Part shown: positions 1 through 7,176 of the stretch, one piece after another
How positions within the stretch are numbered: the stretch's first letter is position 1
How the letters are laid out: each line of letters begins with the position of its first letter
Origin: Actinomycetospora chiangmaiensis DSM 45062
GTDB lineage: Bacteria; Actinomycetota; Actinomycetes; Mycobacteriales; Pseudonocardiaceae
NCBI RefSeq assembly: GCF_000379625.1
Contig: NZ_KB903224.1
Location: 1 to 64,000 of the forward strand
Direction: 5' to 3'
Length of the DNA: 64,000 bases
Translations under genes and position numbers: made by a program
Notes under the pieces: generated by a model
The model's database searches: none
Seen by the model: only the letters and a program-made list of their open reading frames with translations
Told to the model about the DNA's origin: nothing

Positions 1-2
1 AC

Positions 3-290
3 AACGGATCGGCCTACCGCTCCCACGCCTGGCGCGACGCCTGCGCCGAGCTCGGCGTGGTCCACAAGCGGACCCGGCCCTACCGGCCGCAGACGAACGG
101 GAAGATCGAGCGGTTCCACCGCACCATGACCGCCGGGTGGGCGTTCCGACGGCTCTATCTGAGCGAATCCCAGCGCCGTAGAGCGCTGCCGGGGTGGCTG
201 CACGAGTACAACCACCACCGGCCCCACAGCGCCATCGGCAGGCAAGCCCCCATCACCCGCTTGACCAACCTGTCCGGTCAGTACACCTAG
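3..290 (+). CDS. IS481-like transposase, C-terminal fragment
   Basis: This reading frame is open from the window edge and encodes the last 95 residues of an integrase-core (DDE) transposase. The block YRPQTNGKIERFHRTM carries the third catalytic acidic residue (the Glu of KIERF), and NHHRPHSAIG followed by P..R is the usual tail of IS481/IS3-type transposases. The N-terminal HTH and the first two Asp residues lie outside the window, so intactness cannot be judged. The stop codon shares the bases CTAG with the stop of the converging glycosylase gene. No terminal inverted repeat could be delimited, so the end of the element is not defined. It may be a remnant. Confidence 0.8.
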   Translation, partial: NGSAYRSHAWRDACAELGVVHKRTRPYRPQTNGKIERFHRTMTAGWAFRRLYLSESQRRRALPGWLHEYNHHRPHSAIGRQAPITRLTNLSGQYT

Positions 291-1195
291 GCGGGCATGG
301 TGTTGACGGCGTGGTCGAGGGCGGCCCACAGGTACTGCGTCGCGTAGGCGCGGTAGGGCCGCCAGGCCTCGGCGCGGGCGACCAGGTCGCGGTCGCGCTC
401 GGGCAGTCCGAGCTCACGGGCCGCGACGCGGATGCCGAGGTCGGACGGCAGGAAGGCATCCGGGTCGCCGAGCGAGCGCATCGCGACCGAGTCCACCGTC
501 CACGGCCCGATCCCCCGCAGCGCGCCGAGCTGCTCCCGGGCATCGGGCGCCCGCAGGTCCACGCTCCCGTCGGCGAGCGCGGCCACGAGTCCGTGCAGCG
601 TCCGCTTCCGGCTCGCCGGCATGCCGAGCTCGTCGTCGGTGAGGGCGGTGAGCTGGTGCGCGCTCGGGAAGAGGTGGGTCAACGACGAGCCCGCCGGCGC
701 CAGCCCCAGCGGCAACGGGGTGCCGTGGTCCCGGACCAGACGGGCGGCGTGGGTCCGGGCGGCCGCGGTGGAGACCTGCTGGCCCAGCACGGCGCGCACC
801 GCGAACTCGTCGGGGTCGGGGCTGCCCGGCACGCGACGGCCGGGGGCGGCGTCGACGAGCGGCGCGAGCACCGGGTCGCGGCGGAGGACACCGTCCACCG
901 CGACCGGGTCGGCGTCGAGATCGAGGAGGCGCCGGGCGAGCCGGACCGCCTCCGACCCGTCGTCGGGATCGGCGAGCCGGATCTCCGCCGTGACGACCCC
1001 GTCGGTCGGCGGCGGGAGGCTCACGACGGCGGGTCCGCCCGGCAGGCGCAGCGTCCGCCGGTACGCGCCGTCGAACCACTCCTCGACGCCCGGGACGGCC
1101 GTCGCGACCAGGTGGCCGTAGAGGTTGTCCGGACACAGCGGTGCCGTGAACCCGAGGGCGTGTGTCCGATGGATCCACGACCTCGTCGCCGTCAC
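287..1195 (-). CDS. AlkA-type DNA-3-methyladenine glycosylase 2
   Basis: The protein (302 aa) belongs to the HhH-GPD base-excision glycosylases that remove alkylated purines. The C-terminal half shows the helix-hairpin-helix LRGIGPWTVDSVAMRSLG followed by DPDAFLPSDLG, whose second Asp region matches the AlkA catalytic aspartate. VRAVLGQQVSTAAART is the conserved segment opening the HhH domain. The N-terminal half resembles the AlkA beta-domain. I chose the GTG at 1195 because GGGAGG lies 8 bases upstream. An ATG at 1216 would overlap the divergent VOC gene start. There is no adjacent ada gene. The assignment to the family is firm, but the exact substrate range is unknown. Confidence 0.88.
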   Translation of the reverse strand: MTATRSWIHRTHALGFTAPLCPDNLYGHLVATAVPGVEEWFDGAYRRTLRLPGGPAVVSLPPPTDGVVTAEIRLADPDDGSEAVRLARRLLDLDADPVAVDGVLRRDPVLAPLVDAAPGRRVPGSPDPDEFAVRAVLGQQVSTAAARTHAARLVRDHGTPLPLGLAPAGSSLTHLFPSAHQLTALTDDELGMPASRKRTLHGLVAALADGSVDLRAPDAREQLGALRGIGPWTVDSVAMRSLGDPDAFLPSDLGIRVAARELGLPERDRDLVARAEAWRPYRAYATQYLWAALDHAVNTMPA

Positions 1196-1214
1196 GGTCC
1201 TAGCCTCCCACGCC

Positions 1215-1604
1215 ATGAAGCCCTCACCCTCGGCCGTCGGCATCGTCGTGACCGACATGGCCGCCTCGCTCGCCTTCTACCGCTCGCTGGGCCTGGACGT
1301 GCCCGACGAGCCCGCCCCGCACGTGGAGATCGCGTTCGGCGCCCTGCGTCTGCTGCTCGACACGGAGGAGGTCGTCGCGTCCTTCGACCCGTCGTTCACG
1401 CCGCCGACGGGCGCCGGCCGTGTCGGCCTCGCGCTCGAGTGCGCCTCGCCGGCCGAGGTCGACGCCGAGTACGACCGTCTCGTCGGCGCCGGGTACCGCG
1501 GCCGCCTGGCGCCGTTCGACGCCGTCTGGGGGCAGCGCTACGCCGCCGTCCTCGACCCGGACGGCGTCGGCGTGGACTTGTTCGCAGGTGGCTCCGCCCC
1601 GTGA
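1215..1604 (+). CDS. VOC (glyoxalase/bleomycin-resistance fold) protein
   Basis: This 129-aa protein has the typical length and pattern of a single vicinal-oxygen-chelate domain: GIVVTDMAASLAFYRSLGLDV at the start, a central segment ECASPAEVDAEYDRLVGAGY, and the closing AAVLDPDGVGVDLFA. Such proteins bind a divalent metal and act as dioxygenases, isomerases or drug-binding resistance proteins. Nothing here indicates which. It starts only about 20 bp from the divergent glycosylase gene, so the two share a promoter region. Its stop codon lies in the left arm of a palindrome that also contains the stop of the converging AraC gene. Confidence 0.8.
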   Translation: MKPSPSAVGIVVTDMAASLAFYRSLGLDVPDEPAPHVEIAFGALRLLLDTEEVVASFDPSFTPPTGAGRVGLALECASPAEVDAEYDRLVGAGYRGRLAPFDAVWGQRYAAVLDPDGVGVDLFAGGSAP

Positions 1605-1640
1605 GTACTTTTCCGTGCCGGGACACGGAGAAGTACTCAC
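1601..1640. terminator. 40-bp palindrome, probable bidirectional terminator
   Basis: Two 17-base arms (1601-1617 and 1624-1640) are complementary with one G-U type mismatch around the loop CCGGGA. The stop codon of the VOC gene is inside the left arm and that of the AraC gene inside the right arm. The element would therefore form a hairpin at the end of both converging transcripts. A diverged copy of the same length lies at 2236-2275. Confidence 0.75.
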
Positions 1641-2275
1641 AGGTCCGAAGGACACCTCCCGGTGAGCGCCCGCGTCTCCCGGGCCAGGTGCTGCTGGTCG
1701 ACGTACCCGACCTCCGCCGCGGTGGCCGCCCACGTCCACCCGTCCCGACGACGGGTGAGGGCGCGCTGCAGTCGCAGCACCCGGTGGAGGTGCTGCGGCC
1801 CGTAGCCGAAGCGCGTCAGGCACCGGCGGTGCAGCGTCCGGGCGGACCAGCCGAGCCCGTCCGCCGTCGCCGCGACCGACACGCCGCGGGCCGCAGCGTC
1901 GAAGACGGCACGGGCCCACGCCCCGTCGTCAGGAAGCTCCTGCAGGCGCGACCGCAGCCAGGACGCGACGTCGGGGACCCGCCCGACGACGTCCGCGAGC
2001 GGCACCGTCCGCCCCACCAGCTCGTCCGCAGGCACACCGAGCACCAGGGGCCCGACCCCGTGGGAGAAGCGCACCCCGCGGTAGGGGCCGTCGCCGACGT
2101 GCTCCCGCGCGACCGCGTCCGGCCCGGCGACGACGGCCTCCCCGTCGGGACGGAGGATCACGTCCAGGCAGCCGTCCGGGAGGATCAGCGCCGGCCCGGC
2201 CGCGAGGCGGCGCCACGGGTGCGCGCTGCGCGCCCCTGAGCACTTCTCCGTACCCCGACGCGGATCAGGACTCAC
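1637..2275 (-). CDS. AraC-family transcriptional regulator
   Basis: The protein is 212 aa. Its C-terminal 100 residues form an AraC-type double helix-turn-helix: VSVAATADGLGWSARTLHRRCLTRFGYGPQHL for the first unit, then RLQRAL, and AATAAEVGYVDQQHLARETRALTG for the second. The N-terminal part (LILPDGCLDVIL, VRFSHGVGPLVLGVPADELVGRTVPLADV) resembles the short sensor domain of the DUF6597 type. The start is the in-frame GTG at 2275, inside the end of the upstream nuclease-fold gene. Its first dozen residues are encoded by a repeat copy, so the true start could be further in. The regulated genes are unknown. Confidence 0.78.
   Translation of the reverse strand: MSPDPRRGTEKCSGARSAHPWRRLAAGPALILPDGCLDVILRPDGEAVVAGPDAVAREHVGDGPYRGVRFSHGVGPLVLGVPADELVGRTVPLADVVGRVPDVASWLRSRLQELPDDGAWARAVFDAAARGVSVAATADGLGWSARTLHRRCLTRFGYGPQHLHRVLRLQRALTRRRDGWTWAATAAEVGYVDQQHLARETRALTGRCPSDL
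2236..2275. repeat. diverged second copy of the 40-bp palindrome
   Basis: Aligned without gaps to 1601-1640, this stretch matches at 31 of 40 positions, including the outer TGAG/CTCAC and the inner TCCGT and ACxCGGA blocks. It still forms an imperfect hairpin. It spans the 3' end of the upstream nuclease-fold gene and the presumed start of the AraC gene, so the regulator is bracketed by two copies of the same element. Confidence 0.6.
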
Positions 2276-3086
2276 GGGGCGCCACCTCGAGATCGACCAC
2301 GACGCCGTAGTGGTCCGACGGCCAGATGCCGTCCGACGCCGGACCGTCGCCGAACACCGCCACCGCGCCGACCCGCAGCCGCACGGTCCCGCGCCCGGCG
2401 CCCACCAGGACGTGGTCGATCCGCGAGGGCGGGGACCCGGTCGGCGCGACGTAGGGGTTGGCCGGGGACCAGGTCGGTTCGTCGGGGTCGGCGGCCCAGC
2501 GGCGGGTGTTGACGAGCACCACCCCGGGCTCCGCCGGGGCCGTGAGGTGGCCCTCCAGCAGCCGCATCTCGTCGGCGGCCGCCTCGGCGTTGAAGTCGCC
2601 GAGCACGAGCGGCGGCAGGTCGGTCGGCGGCGCGGCGACGACATGCTTGGCGATCATCCGGACCTGCTCGCACCGCACGGCCGACCCGCTCGCCGACGAC
2701 GACAGGTGCGCCGACTGCACGTGCCACGACCCGACGGGCGTGTCCACGACGGTGCCGAGCAGCGGCCGACCGGTCCCGCACAGCCCCTCGAGGTGCAGCG
2801 GGTGCACCGGCCACCGGGCGAGGACGGCGTTGCCGATGCCGCAGTCGGCGTCCCCGGGGAGCCGCGCGGTCCACGACGACGCGTCCGGGGACGCCCCGAA
2901 CACCGCGTGCATCCCGAGGTCGGCGGCGAGCCCGCTCGCCAGGTCCTCGGTGCCGCGCGACCACACCTCCTGCAGCCCGATCACGTCGGCGTCGAGCTCG
3001 CGCAGCGTCTCGAGCACCGCCGGTCGGCGCCCGTCCGCGTCCCCGAAGCGCCACCAGAGGTTCCAGGTGGCCACGCGCAGCCTCAC
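2265..3086 (-). CDS. endonuclease/exonuclease/phosphatase-fold protein
   Basis: This 273-aa protein has the EEP fold motifs in order. VATWNLWW opens it, then LQEVWSRGTED (metal-binding Glu), VQSAHLSSS, LVLGDFNAEA (catalytic Asp and Asn) and SDHYGVVVDL (final Asp-His). Family members cleave nucleic acids, phosphoinositides or sphingomyelin. The substrate cannot be read from the sequence. There is no signal peptide, so it is probably cytosolic. The GTG start at 3086 overlaps the stop of the preceding P1 peptidase gene as GTGA, which suggests translational coupling and supports this start. Confidence 0.82.
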   Translation of the reverse strand: MRLRVATWNLWWRFGDADGRRPAVLETLRELDADVIGLQEVWSRGTEDLASGLAADLGMHAVFGASPDASSWTARLPGDADCGIGNAVLARWPVHPLHLEGLCGTGRPLLGTVVDTPVGSWHVQSAHLSSSASGSAVRCEQVRMIAKHVVAAPPTDLPPLVLGDFNAEAAADEMRLLEGHLTAPAEPGVVLVNTRRWAADPDEPTWSPANPYVAPTGSPPSRIDHVLVGAGRGTVRLRVGAVAVFGDGPASDGIWPSDHYGVVVDLEVAPRES

Positions 3087-4102
3087 GGGCGCACCAGGTC
3101 GGCGTAGCAGCGGTAGCCGCCGACGGACGTCGCCGCGAGCACGGCGTTGCCGACGGCGCGGGTCACCGCGTCCGCACCCGCCGTCAGGATCGCCTGCAGG
3201 CCCGCGAGGTCGGGGGCGGGACCCGCCGTCGTCGCGAGCCCGAAGAGCGTGTCGCCGTCGGTCATCCCGTGCACCGGCCGGATCGCCCGCGCGAGCCCGT
3301 CGTGGCCCACGGCCGCGAGCTTCGAGCACTGGGCGACCGTGAGGGTCGCGTCGGTCCACACGACGCCGATCGTGGTGTTCAGCGTCGGCGGCGCGGCGGC
3401 CGCGGCCAGCCGCGCGATCAGACCCGACCGGTCGTCGGGAAGGGGAGGCGGGGTGCGGTCCGCGGCGGTGAGGTGCCGGGCCGCCCACAGCTCCCCGGTC
3501 CGGGGGTCGACCGCGGACCCCGCCGCGTTCACGACGACGAGCGCGGTCACCTCGCCCGCGTCCGTCGCCGCCGTGGCCGTGCCGACCCCGCCCTTGAGCC
3601 CGCCGACGAGCGTCCCGGTCCCCGCGCCGACGACGCCGTCCTCCCAGCTCTCCCCCGCGGCCGCGAGCGCCTCGGCGCCGAGTGCGGCGTCCGGGCGGGC
3701 GCGGAAGTCGCCGCCGCGCCCGAGGTCGAACACCACCGCGGCGGGCACGATCGGGACCACCCATGGCACGGCCCCCGTCGCTGCGCCCGCCTCGTCCGGG
3801 CCACCGACCGGGAACCCGACACCGGCCGCCCCGAGCGCGTCCATCACCCCGGTCGCCGCCGCCAGCCCGTAGGCCGAGCCACCGGAGAGGACGACGGCGT
3901 GCACCCGGTCGACGAGCGTGCGGGGGTCGAGCGCGTCGGTCTCCCGGGTGCCCGGCCCGCCACCACGCACGTCGACGCCGGCGACGGCTCCCTCCGGGCC
4001 CGGGAGGACCACGGTGGTGCCGGTCAGCGCGCCGTCGCCGAGGCGCTGGGCGTGCCCGACGCGCATCGGGCCCGGAGACGGGGCGGAGCGGCGCTCGACC
4101 AT
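3083..4102 (-). CDS. P1 family (DmpA-like) aminopeptidase
   Basis: The 339-residue protein matches the S58/P1 peptidases (DmpA, BapA), which are synthesised as proenzymes that cut themselves into two chains and release N-terminal amino acids. VGHAQ near the N-terminus, VVLSGGSAYGLAAATGVMDAL, GAGTGTLVGGLKGGVGTA and NTTIGVVWTDATLT, around which autocleavage occurs in the family, are all present. It starts directly after the stop of the CoA-transferase gene with no spacer, and it overlaps the next gene by 4 bases. The three genes are therefore probably one transcript. The natural peptide or amide substrate is unknown. Confidence 0.85.
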   Translation of the reverse strand: MVERRSAPSPGPMRVGHAQRLGDGALTGTTVVLPGPEGAVAGVDVRGGGPGTRETDALDPRTLVDRVHAVVLSGGSAYGLAAATGVMDALGAAGVGFPVGGPDEAGAATGAVPWVVPIVPAAVVFDLGRGGDFRARPDAALGAEALAAAGESWEDGVVGAGTGTLVGGLKGGVGTATAATDAGEVTALVVVNAAGSAVDPRTGELWAARHLTAADRTPPPLPDDRSGLIARLAAAAAPPTLNTTIGVVWTDATLTVAQCSKLAAVGHDGLARAIRPVHGMTDGDTLFGLATTAGPAPDLAGLQAILTAGADAVTRAVGNAVLAATSVGGYRCYADLVRP

Positions 4103-5308
4103 CTAGATCGTGCCCGCCGTCGTGAGCTCCTCGATCTCGTCGTCGGAGATCCCGAGCTCGCGGTAGACCTCGTGGTTGTCCGCGCCCAGCGCCGGGCCGG
4201 AGCGGCGCACCGAGGCAGGCGTCCCCGCGAAGGTCGGCACGACGCCGGGGCCGAGCACGTCCTCGTCGAGCCGCTCGTCATGGTGGGCGACGATCATGTC
4301 GCGGGCGAGGAACTGCTCGTCGGTGACCACCTCGGCGATCGTGTTCACCGGCCCGACGATGACGCCCGCCCCGTCGAGGATCTCCCGCACCTCGTCGGCC
4401 GGCTTCGACGCGACCCAGTCGGCGACGATGCCGTCGATCTCGTCCTGGTTGCGGCCGCGGGCGACGTGGTCGACGAACCTCTCGTCGGTGGCGAGCTCCG
4501 GGCGGCCCATGGCCTCGCAGAGTCGCTTGAACACCGTGTCCTGGTTGGCCGCGACGACCATCCAGAGCCCGTCGGAGGAGCGGTAGATGTTCGACGGCGC
4601 GATGCCGTCGAGCTTCGTGCCGCCGGGGCGACGCACCGCGCCGAGCTTGTCGTACTCGGGGATGGCCGACTCGAGCACGGACAGACAGGCCTCGGTGATC
4701 GCGATGTCGACGACCTGGCCCCTCCCGGTGACGCTCCGGCTGTAGAGCGCGGCGAGCACCCCCTGCACCGCCACCATGCCCGCCAGCGAGTCGCCCAGGG
4801 AGACCGCCATGCGCGGCGGCGCCTCGCCGGGGAACCCGTTGATGCTGCGCATGCCGCTGACTGCCTCGGCCACCGACGCGTAGCCCGGTTTCGAGGCGTA
4901 GGGACCGGTCTGGCCGTAGCCCGAGACGCGACCGAGGATCAGGCCCGGGTTCACCTCGGCGAGCCGGTCGAAGCCCAGGCCCCAGCGCTCCAGGGTGCCG
5001 GGGCGGAAGTTCTCGACGATGACGTCGGTCTGCTCTACGAGGTCGAGGAAGATCTCCTGCCCGCGTCCGCTGCGGGGGTCGAGGGTGATGCAGCGCTTGT
5101 TGCGTCCGATCACCGTCCACATGAAGTGCTCGCCCTTGTACTCGCCCTGTCCCCAGTCACGCAGCGGGTCGGGGCGGCCCGGTGGCTCGATCTTGATCAC
5201 GTCGGCGCCGTAGTCGCCGAGGATCCGGGCCGCGAACGGCCCGGCGATGATCGTGCCCATCTCCAGTACTCGCAGCCCCGCGAGCGGTCCCGTGGTCATG
5301 GTCGACAT
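4103..5308 (-). CDS. CaiB/BaiF family (type III) CoA-transferase
   Basis: The 401-aa sequence is a full-length class III CoA-transferase. GLRVLEMGTIIAGPFAARILGDYGADVIKIEPP is the N-terminal Rossmann-type block, and VENFRPGTLERWGLG and GRVSGYGQTGPY follow. Asp173 in SLGDSLAGM aligns with the catalytic aspartate that forms the acyl anhydride. It moves CoA between carboxylic acids, and the acids are unknown. The start could be 5308 or the in-frame ATG at 5299. Neither has a clear ribosome-binding site. It follows the CoxG-like gene after a strong hairpin, so it may have its own promoter. Such genes recur beside form II CODH-like clusters, but a link is only inferred. Confidence 0.88.
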   Translation of the reverse strand: MSTMTTGPLAGLRVLEMGTIIAGPFAARILGDYGADVIKIEPPGRPDPLRDWGQGEYKGEHFMWTVIGRNKRCITLDPRSGRGQEIFLDLVEQTDVIVENFRPGTLERWGLGFDRLAEVNPGLILGRVSGYGQTGPYASKPGYASVAEAVSGMRSINGFPGEAPPRMAVSLGDSLAGMVAVQGVLAALYSRSVTGRGQVVDIAITEACLSVLESAIPEYDKLGAVRRPGGTKLDGIAPSNIYRSSDGLWMVVAANQDTVFKRLCEAMGRPELATDERFVDHVARGRNQDEIDGIVADWVASKPADEVREILDGAGVIVGPVNTIAEVVTDEQFLARDMIVAHHDERLDEDVLGPGVVPTFAGTPASVRRSGPALGADNHEVYRELGISDDEIEELTTAGTI

Positions 5309-5326
5309 TGTCGGGGGTGGGACGAA

Positions 5327-5360
5327 CGAAGGGCACCTCCGGCGCGGGAGGTGCCCTTCG
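5327..5360 (-). terminator. hairpin terminator downstream of coxG-like gene
   Basis: A perfect 14-bp stem (5327-5340 with 5347-5360) encloses the loop GGCGCG. It lies just past the stop of the SRPBCC gene and before the CoA-transferase gene on the same strand. Confidence 0.75.
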
Positions 5361-5372
5361 GACGGAGGGGGA

Positions 5373-6227
5373 TCAGCGGCGGGCGAGCCGGATGATCAGC
5401 AGGATGATCGCCAGGACGCCCACCCCGGCCGCGACCGGGGCGAGGCGCTTGGTGATCGCGCCGGACGAGGCCTCGAGCAGGTCGATGGCCTCGGCCTGCT
5501 GCCGCTGGGGCTTCGGCGCCGACTGCACCGGACGGGGGCCGGCCCCGGAGGCGGGCGAGGCGCCCGGCTTGGCGGCGGCCTCGTCGGATGTGCGGGCCTC
5601 GGCGACGGTGGACGCCATCGGCGCGGCCTCGGGCGCGCCGGAGCCGGCGGCGACGGGCGAGGGGCTGGCCGGCTGCGACACCGGGGTCGCGGCGCCGGAC
5701 ACGGCCTCTGCCCCGGAGGACACCGGGGCCGCCGCACCGTTGGAGGACGACGCGGAGGCCGGGGCGGCTTCCGGCGCGGGCGCGTCGGCGAACTCGTCGG
5801 CCAGGCACGAGGCGAACTGCCCGAGGATCTTGTCGCCCACGTCGGACATGACGCCGCGACCGAACTGCGCGGGCTTCCCGGTCACCTGCATCTCGGTGAG
5901 CACGGTGACCTTGGTCGAGCCCGGGCCGTCCTCCGACATCGTCAGGGTGGCCTTGGCCGAGGCGGTGCCGTTGCCGCGCGAGTCGCGGCCCTGGGCGTCG
6001 ACGACGATCTTGTGCGCCGTCCTGTCGCGCTCGACGAAGGTGCCCTTGCCCTTGTAGGTCATGGAGATCGGGCCGAGCTTGACCTTCACGGTGCCGGTGA
6101 AGTCGTCACCGTCGGCGGAGGTCAGCGTGGCACCCGGGAAGCACGGCGTGATCTTCTCCGGGTCGTTCATGGCGTCGTACACGGTGTCGATCGCGACCGG
6201 CACGGTGAAGGTGTTCTCGAGCTGCAT
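5373..6227 (-). CDS. coxG: CoxG-like SRPBCC protein with C-terminal membrane anchor
   Basis: Residues 1-145 form an SRPBCC/CoxG domain (MQLENTFTVPVAIDTVYDAMND, CFPGATL, GKGTFVERD, and GRGVMSDVGDKILGQFASCL). A linker of about 115 residues rich in Ala, Pro and Ser follows. A single hydrophobic helix, VAAGVGVLAIILLIIRL, ends in the basic tail ARR, giving a tail-anchored cytosolic protein. CoxG proteins are known to attach CO dehydrogenase to the membrane and have more recently been linked to quinone delivery. An excellent AGGAGG lies 6 bases before the ATG. The gene follows coxSLM but is separated from it by a hairpin, which may lower or separate its transcription. Confidence 0.85.
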   Translation of the reverse strand: MQLENTFTVPVAIDTVYDAMNDPEKITPCFPGATLTSADGDDFTGTVKVKLGPISMTYKGKGTFVERDRTAHKIVVDAQGRDSRGNGTASAKATLTMSEDGPGSTKVTVLTEMQVTGKPAQFGRGVMSDVGDKILGQFASCLADEFADAPAPEAAPASASSSNGAAAPVSSGAEAVSGAATPVSQPASPSPVAAGSGAPEAAPMASTVAEARTSDEAAAKPGASPASGAGPRPVQSAPKPQRQQAEAIDLLEASSGAITKRLAPVAAGVGVLAIILLIIRLARR

Positions 6228-6256
6228 CTACGCCTCCTGGCGAGTGGGTGGACGCA

Positions 6257-6291
6257 CGTGAGGCCCGCCCCGGGCTGGGACGGGCCTCACG
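6257..6291 (-). terminator. hairpin between coxM-like and coxG-like genes
   Basis: Arms 6257-6267 and 6281-6291 (CGTGAGGCCCG and its complement) pair perfectly and can extend inward through a G-U pair. The hairpin sits after the FAD-subunit stop and before the CoxG-like gene, so it is a terminator or an attenuator. Confidence 0.7.
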
Positions 6292-6324
6292 GTAGGGCGC
6301 TGGGCCCTCTGTGTCAGCTGCGTG

Positions 6325-7176
6325 TCAGCCGGCCGCGGCGAGCACCGCGCGCCCGGTGAGGACCTTCGCGAGGTGCTCGCGGTAGTCCGACCCGGCGTCG
6401 GCGTCCGACGTGGGGCTGGTGCCCTCGGCGGCGGACTGCGCGGCGGCGCGGACCGTCTCCTCGCTCATCGTCTGCCCCACGAGGGCCGACTCCACACCCC
6501 GCGCCCGGACGGGCGTACCTGCCATGTTGGTCAGGCCGATGCGGGCGTCGGTGATGGTGCCGCCCTCGACCTTGACCGTCGCGGCGACCGCGACGATCGA
6601 CCACGCCTGCGCGACGCGGTTGAACTTCTCGTACCGCGCGCCCCAGCCCGTGTACTTCGGGAAGCGGATCGCGGTGAGGATCTCCTGCGGCCCGATGGCC
6701 GTCGTGAAGTAGTCCTCGAAGAAGTCCGCGGCGGCGACGGTGCGCTCGCCGTTCGCGCCGGCGATGACGAACTCGGCGTCCAGCGCGAGCGCGGGCGCCG
6801 CGAGGTCACCGGCGGGGTCGGCGTGCGCCAGGGCGCCGCCGAGGGTCCCGCGGTGGCGGACCTGGAAGTCGGCGACCGTCTTCGTCGCCTCGCTGATCAG
6901 CTTCACGTGCTGGTTCAGCAGCTCGTCGCGGGTGACGTCGTGGTGGGTCGTCATCGCGCCGACGACGATCTTGTCGCCCTCCTCGCGGACGCCGCGGAGC
7001 TCGGCGATCCCGCCGAGGTCGACGACGAGCGACGGGTCACCCATGCGCAGCCGCAGGACGGGGATGAAGCTCTGGCCGCCGGCCAGGATCTTCGCGTCGT
7101 CCCCGCCGTCGGCGAGGGCCTGAACGGCCTCGGCGACCGACGTCGGCCGCACGTAGTCGAACGAAGCCGGGATCAC
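6325..7176 (-). CDS. coxM: CODH-like molybdenum hydroxylase, FAD (medium) subunit
   Basis: This 283-aa protein is the FAD-binding subunit of a xanthine-dehydrogenase-family enzyme and passes electrons from the iron-sulfur subunit to the acceptor. KILAGGQSFIPVLRLRM is the first FAD-pyrophosphate motif and RHRGTLGGALAHADPAGD is the second, both typical of CoxM/XdhB. FEDYFTTAIGPQEILTAIRFP marks the substrate-side domain. The GTG start at 7176 has GGAGG upstream and overlaps the coxL stop as GTGA. The order S-L-M differs from the M-S-L order of true form I CO dehydrogenases. Confidence 0.92.
   Translation of the reverse strand: MIPASFDYVRPTSVAEAVQALADGGDDAKILAGGQSFIPVLRLRMGDPSLVVDLGGIAELRGVREEGDKIVVGAMTTHHDVTRDELLNQHVKLISEATKTVADFQVRHRGTLGGALAHADPAGDLAAPALALDAEFVIAGANGERTVAAADFFEDYFTTAIGPQEILTAIRFPKYTGWGARYEKFNRVAQAWSIVAVAATVKVEGGTITDARIGLTNMAGTPVRARGVESALVGQTMSEETVRAAAQSAAEGTSPTSDADAGSDYREHLAKVLTGRAVLAAAG

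Noticed and set aside
194..2239. Long open frame on the plus strand opposite the glycosylase and AraC genes
   Set aside because: It is Arg/Gly-rich without motifs and is a by-product of high GC content opposite real genes. Many such frames occur throughout and are ignored.
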